Assembly: GCF_045287255.1 (NCBI RefSeq)
Contig: NZ_CP137142.1
Coordinates: forward strand, 1,054,001-1,118,000
Origin: Henriciella sp045287255
GTDB taxonomy: Bacteria; Pseudomonadota; Alphaproteobacteria; Caulobacterales; Hyphomonadaceae
Reading direction: 5' to 3'
Length of the DNA: 64,000 nt
The position numbers were made by a program, and so were the translations under genes. Position 1 is the first letter of the stretch. The number at the start of each line of letters is the position of its first letter. Positions 62,442-64,000 of the stretch are shown here, in pieces. The notes under the pieces are model-generated. The model saw only the letters and a program-made list of their open reading frames with translations, was not told where the DNA came from and did not search any database.

Positions 62442-64000
62442 ATGTTTAACCGCGCAAAGCAGAAAGAGCAGGGGGACGAACCGCGCAGGATTGATCTGCG
62501 CATTGCCTTTTCGTTGCTTGCTTTGACCTTGCTGGCAGGCATGATCCTGAAAGCGGTTGATGATGTCCGTTCAACACGGGCCAGTATTGGTGCTATCACG
62601 GATCGTGAAGCTCTGGCCGTTTCAGAATACATTAGCGGGAAGGCCGATGGGGTCAGTCTGACTCTGGCGCATGCCTATCGCAGTGGCTGGGGCGCGCGAC
62701 AGACCGCACAATCCCATCCTGACATTGAGAGTGTTGTTGGTCTCGCTGATGCGCTCTCTGCCCCGGAAGGTTCGCGTGCACGTGCTGCAGGTGAGATAGC
62801 GTCGCAGCTACTGGTCAACCAATCCAGGGTTGGACAATCAACGGAAGGCGATCTGGTTGTCGTGTTCGAGGCGGCAAGTGGAGCAACGCGTATCGCTCTG
62901 GTTCAGACCGGTCGCTGGGTTCCACAGGCCAATGGGCAGCGCGTGATCGAGCTTCGCTCAAGTATCCTCGCTAATCAGCCCCTGCAACGCGTCTCTGCGT
63001 GTAAAACTATTGATGCAGGCCTGTATGTCTGCGTGACCAATGAAGCGCCGATTCTAACGCGGGCAGTTCTTCTGGAGTGGCTGGGCTTTTTTCTGCTGCT
63101 CTTGAGTCCGGGGCTGGTTATTCTCGGCTTGTGGCAATGGGGGCAGAAGCGTCGGTCGGAAAGCGAAGTGCTTGAGGGGGAAGCCACCAAGGCTGGACGG
63201 CTATTGGGGATCGTGCAGAAAGAGACGAGTTCTGGCTATTGGACTTGGAATGAACAGACCCAAAAGCTGTGGTTGAGTGAGCCTGCTGCGTCCTTGCTTG
63301 GCGTGATTGCGGGCGGCTATTACACGAGTACGCATCTGCTGGAGCAGGTCCACGAAGACCATGTTGAATTGCTGCGGCGGGTTATCGAGACCCTGCCTGA
63401 GCGGGACTATCTCGCACAAACCTTTGCCAACAAGGATATGAGCCTGTGGCTCGATATGCGCGCCTCGCGGGACCCGCGGACGAATGAACTGCATGGGGTT
63501 CTGATTGATGTGACGCTGACGCGCCGGGCGATCCAGCGCTCGCAACAGGCTGAACGCCGGCTGAAATCTTCGATTGAGGGTTTTAGCGGTCCGTTTGCCA
63601 TTTGGGACCGCAATCGGCGCTTATTGTATTGGAACAGTGCCTTCTCCGATGTCTTTGGCCTGGCCAGCTCTTTGCGGGTGGGCATGAGCTATGAGACCGT
63701 TACCCTTGCGCAGGCGTCGGGCATTCGTGAACGCCGCGGTGATGGCCGCGAAGGCGGCGCTAACATTATCCGGGCGCAGGACAATGACTGGTACAAGATT
63801 GTTGAGCGTATGACCCCAACAGGCGGGATGATTACAGTGGGCCTGAATGTGACCGCTGATGTTCAGAATGAGGTGCAGATTGAGCGCCAGCGCAAGCAAT
63901 TGGAAACGCTTGTGATTGATCTAAAGACGTCACAGGCACAGGCTGCTGAACTTACGCAGAACCTCAAGATAGAACGCGATCGGGCAGAGAAGTCTGCGGC
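62442..64000 (+). CDS. PAS-domain sensor histidine kinase, N-terminal part (PleC-like)
   Basis: An open frame of 519 codons from ATG 62442 to the window end, with no stop. It shows a membrane helix at about 22-38, a periplasmic domain (about 40-205), a second helix (about 212-235), a PAS-like region (about 250-355), a PAS domain (about 370-470, with PFAIWDRNRRLLYWNSAF) and a start of coiled coil (QLETLVIDLKTSQAQAAEL). That layout leads into a histidine-kinase core, which lies outside the window. Position after pepN and architecture suggest the PleC cell-cycle kinase group; this is inference. Confidence 0.75.
   Translation, partial: MFNRAKQKEQGDEPRRIDLRIAFSLLALTLLAGMILKAVDDVRSTRASIGAITDREALAVSEYISGKADGVSLTLAHAYRSGWGARQTAQSHPDIESVVGLADALSAPEGSRARAAGEIASQLLVNQSRVGQSTEGDLVVVFEAASGATRIALVQTGRWVPQANGQRVIELRSSILANQPLQRVSACKTIDAGLYVCVTNEAPILTRAVLLEWLGFFLLLLSPGLVILGLWQWGQKRRSESEVLEGEATKAGRLLGIVQKETSSGYWTWNEQTQKLWLSEPAASLLGVIAGGYYTSTHLLEQVHEDHVELLRRVIETLPERDYLAQTFANKDMSLWLDMRASRDPRTNELHGVLIDVTLTRRAIQRSQQAERRLKSSIEGFSGPFAIWDRNRRLLYWNSAFSDVFGLASSLRVGMSYETVTLAQASGIRERRGDGREGGANIIRAQDNDWYKIVERMTPTGGMITVGLNVTADVQNEVQIERQRKQLETLVIDLKTSQAQAAELTQNLKIERDRAEKSA

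Overview
The window looks like the chromosome of an alphaproteobacterium, most likely a marine member of the Hyphomonadales/Caulobacterales group. This rests on gene order (a PpiD-type foldase next to trpEG, divergent from tpiA-secG-pyrG; pepN beside a PleC-like PAS sensor protein), on Mla-type lipid transport with a PqiC-like lipoprotein, and on abundant acyl-CoA enzymes. It is inference from protein resemblance, not from a database search.

Positions 1-17,290 form a regulator-dense accessory region that ends at a tRNA-Arg gene. It holds a glutathionyl-hydroquinone reductase/EamA exporter pair facing a LysR regulator. A TetR regulator faces a tightly coupled operon of SDR, alternative oxidase (AOX), DUF4386 membrane protein, flavodoxin-fold quinone reductase and DUF983, with a serine hydrolase gene downstream. 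AraC and GlxA-type regulators, a GDSL autotransporter esterase and a glycine-zipper lipoprotein follow. A second AOX operon comes next (AOX, CPBP protease, DUF4386-like protein, beta-lactamase-fold lipoprotein). The two AOX loci share the set AOX + polytopic membrane protein + serine hydrolase. Together with the quinone-active enzymes they suggest an inducible, non-proton-pumping NAD(P)H-quinone-O2 route linked to quinone or electrophile stress. This is the most interesting system in the window. A roughly 760-base gene-free stretch with short direct repeats separates it from the tRNA-Arg.

Positions 17,400-23,030 are mostly housekeeping: a P1-family peptidase, gamma-glutamyltransferase, PRPP synthetase, methylmalonate-semialdehyde dehydrogenase and tRNA-Leu(UAA). 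Positions 23,059-28,755 form an AT-richer glycan-modification locus: a GtrA-like flippase, a GtrB-like polyprenyl-phosphate glycosyltransferase and large GT-C type membrane glycosyltransferases, one of them frameshifted.

Positions 28,876-48,842 carry central metabolism: pyruvate kinase, aldehyde dehydrogenase, enoyl-CoA hydratase, split trp genes (trpC-trpD and trpG-trpE with a diguanylate cyclase between), a periplasmic foldase, tpiA, secG, pyrG, xseA, SDR and hotdog thioesterase genes, and a PnuC-NadR-kinase fusion for nicotinamide riboside uptake.

Positions 48,839-64,000 carry a thioesterase, a lipocalin-like protein with an ACAD10-type phosphotransferase, an orphan immunity-like protein of different base composition, a dipeptide epimerase, a four-gene Mla/MCE lipid transporter ended by a clear terminator, two acyl-CoA dehydrogenases, aminopeptidase N with a perfect inverted repeat over its start codon, and the N-terminal part of a PAS sensor protein that runs off the window.
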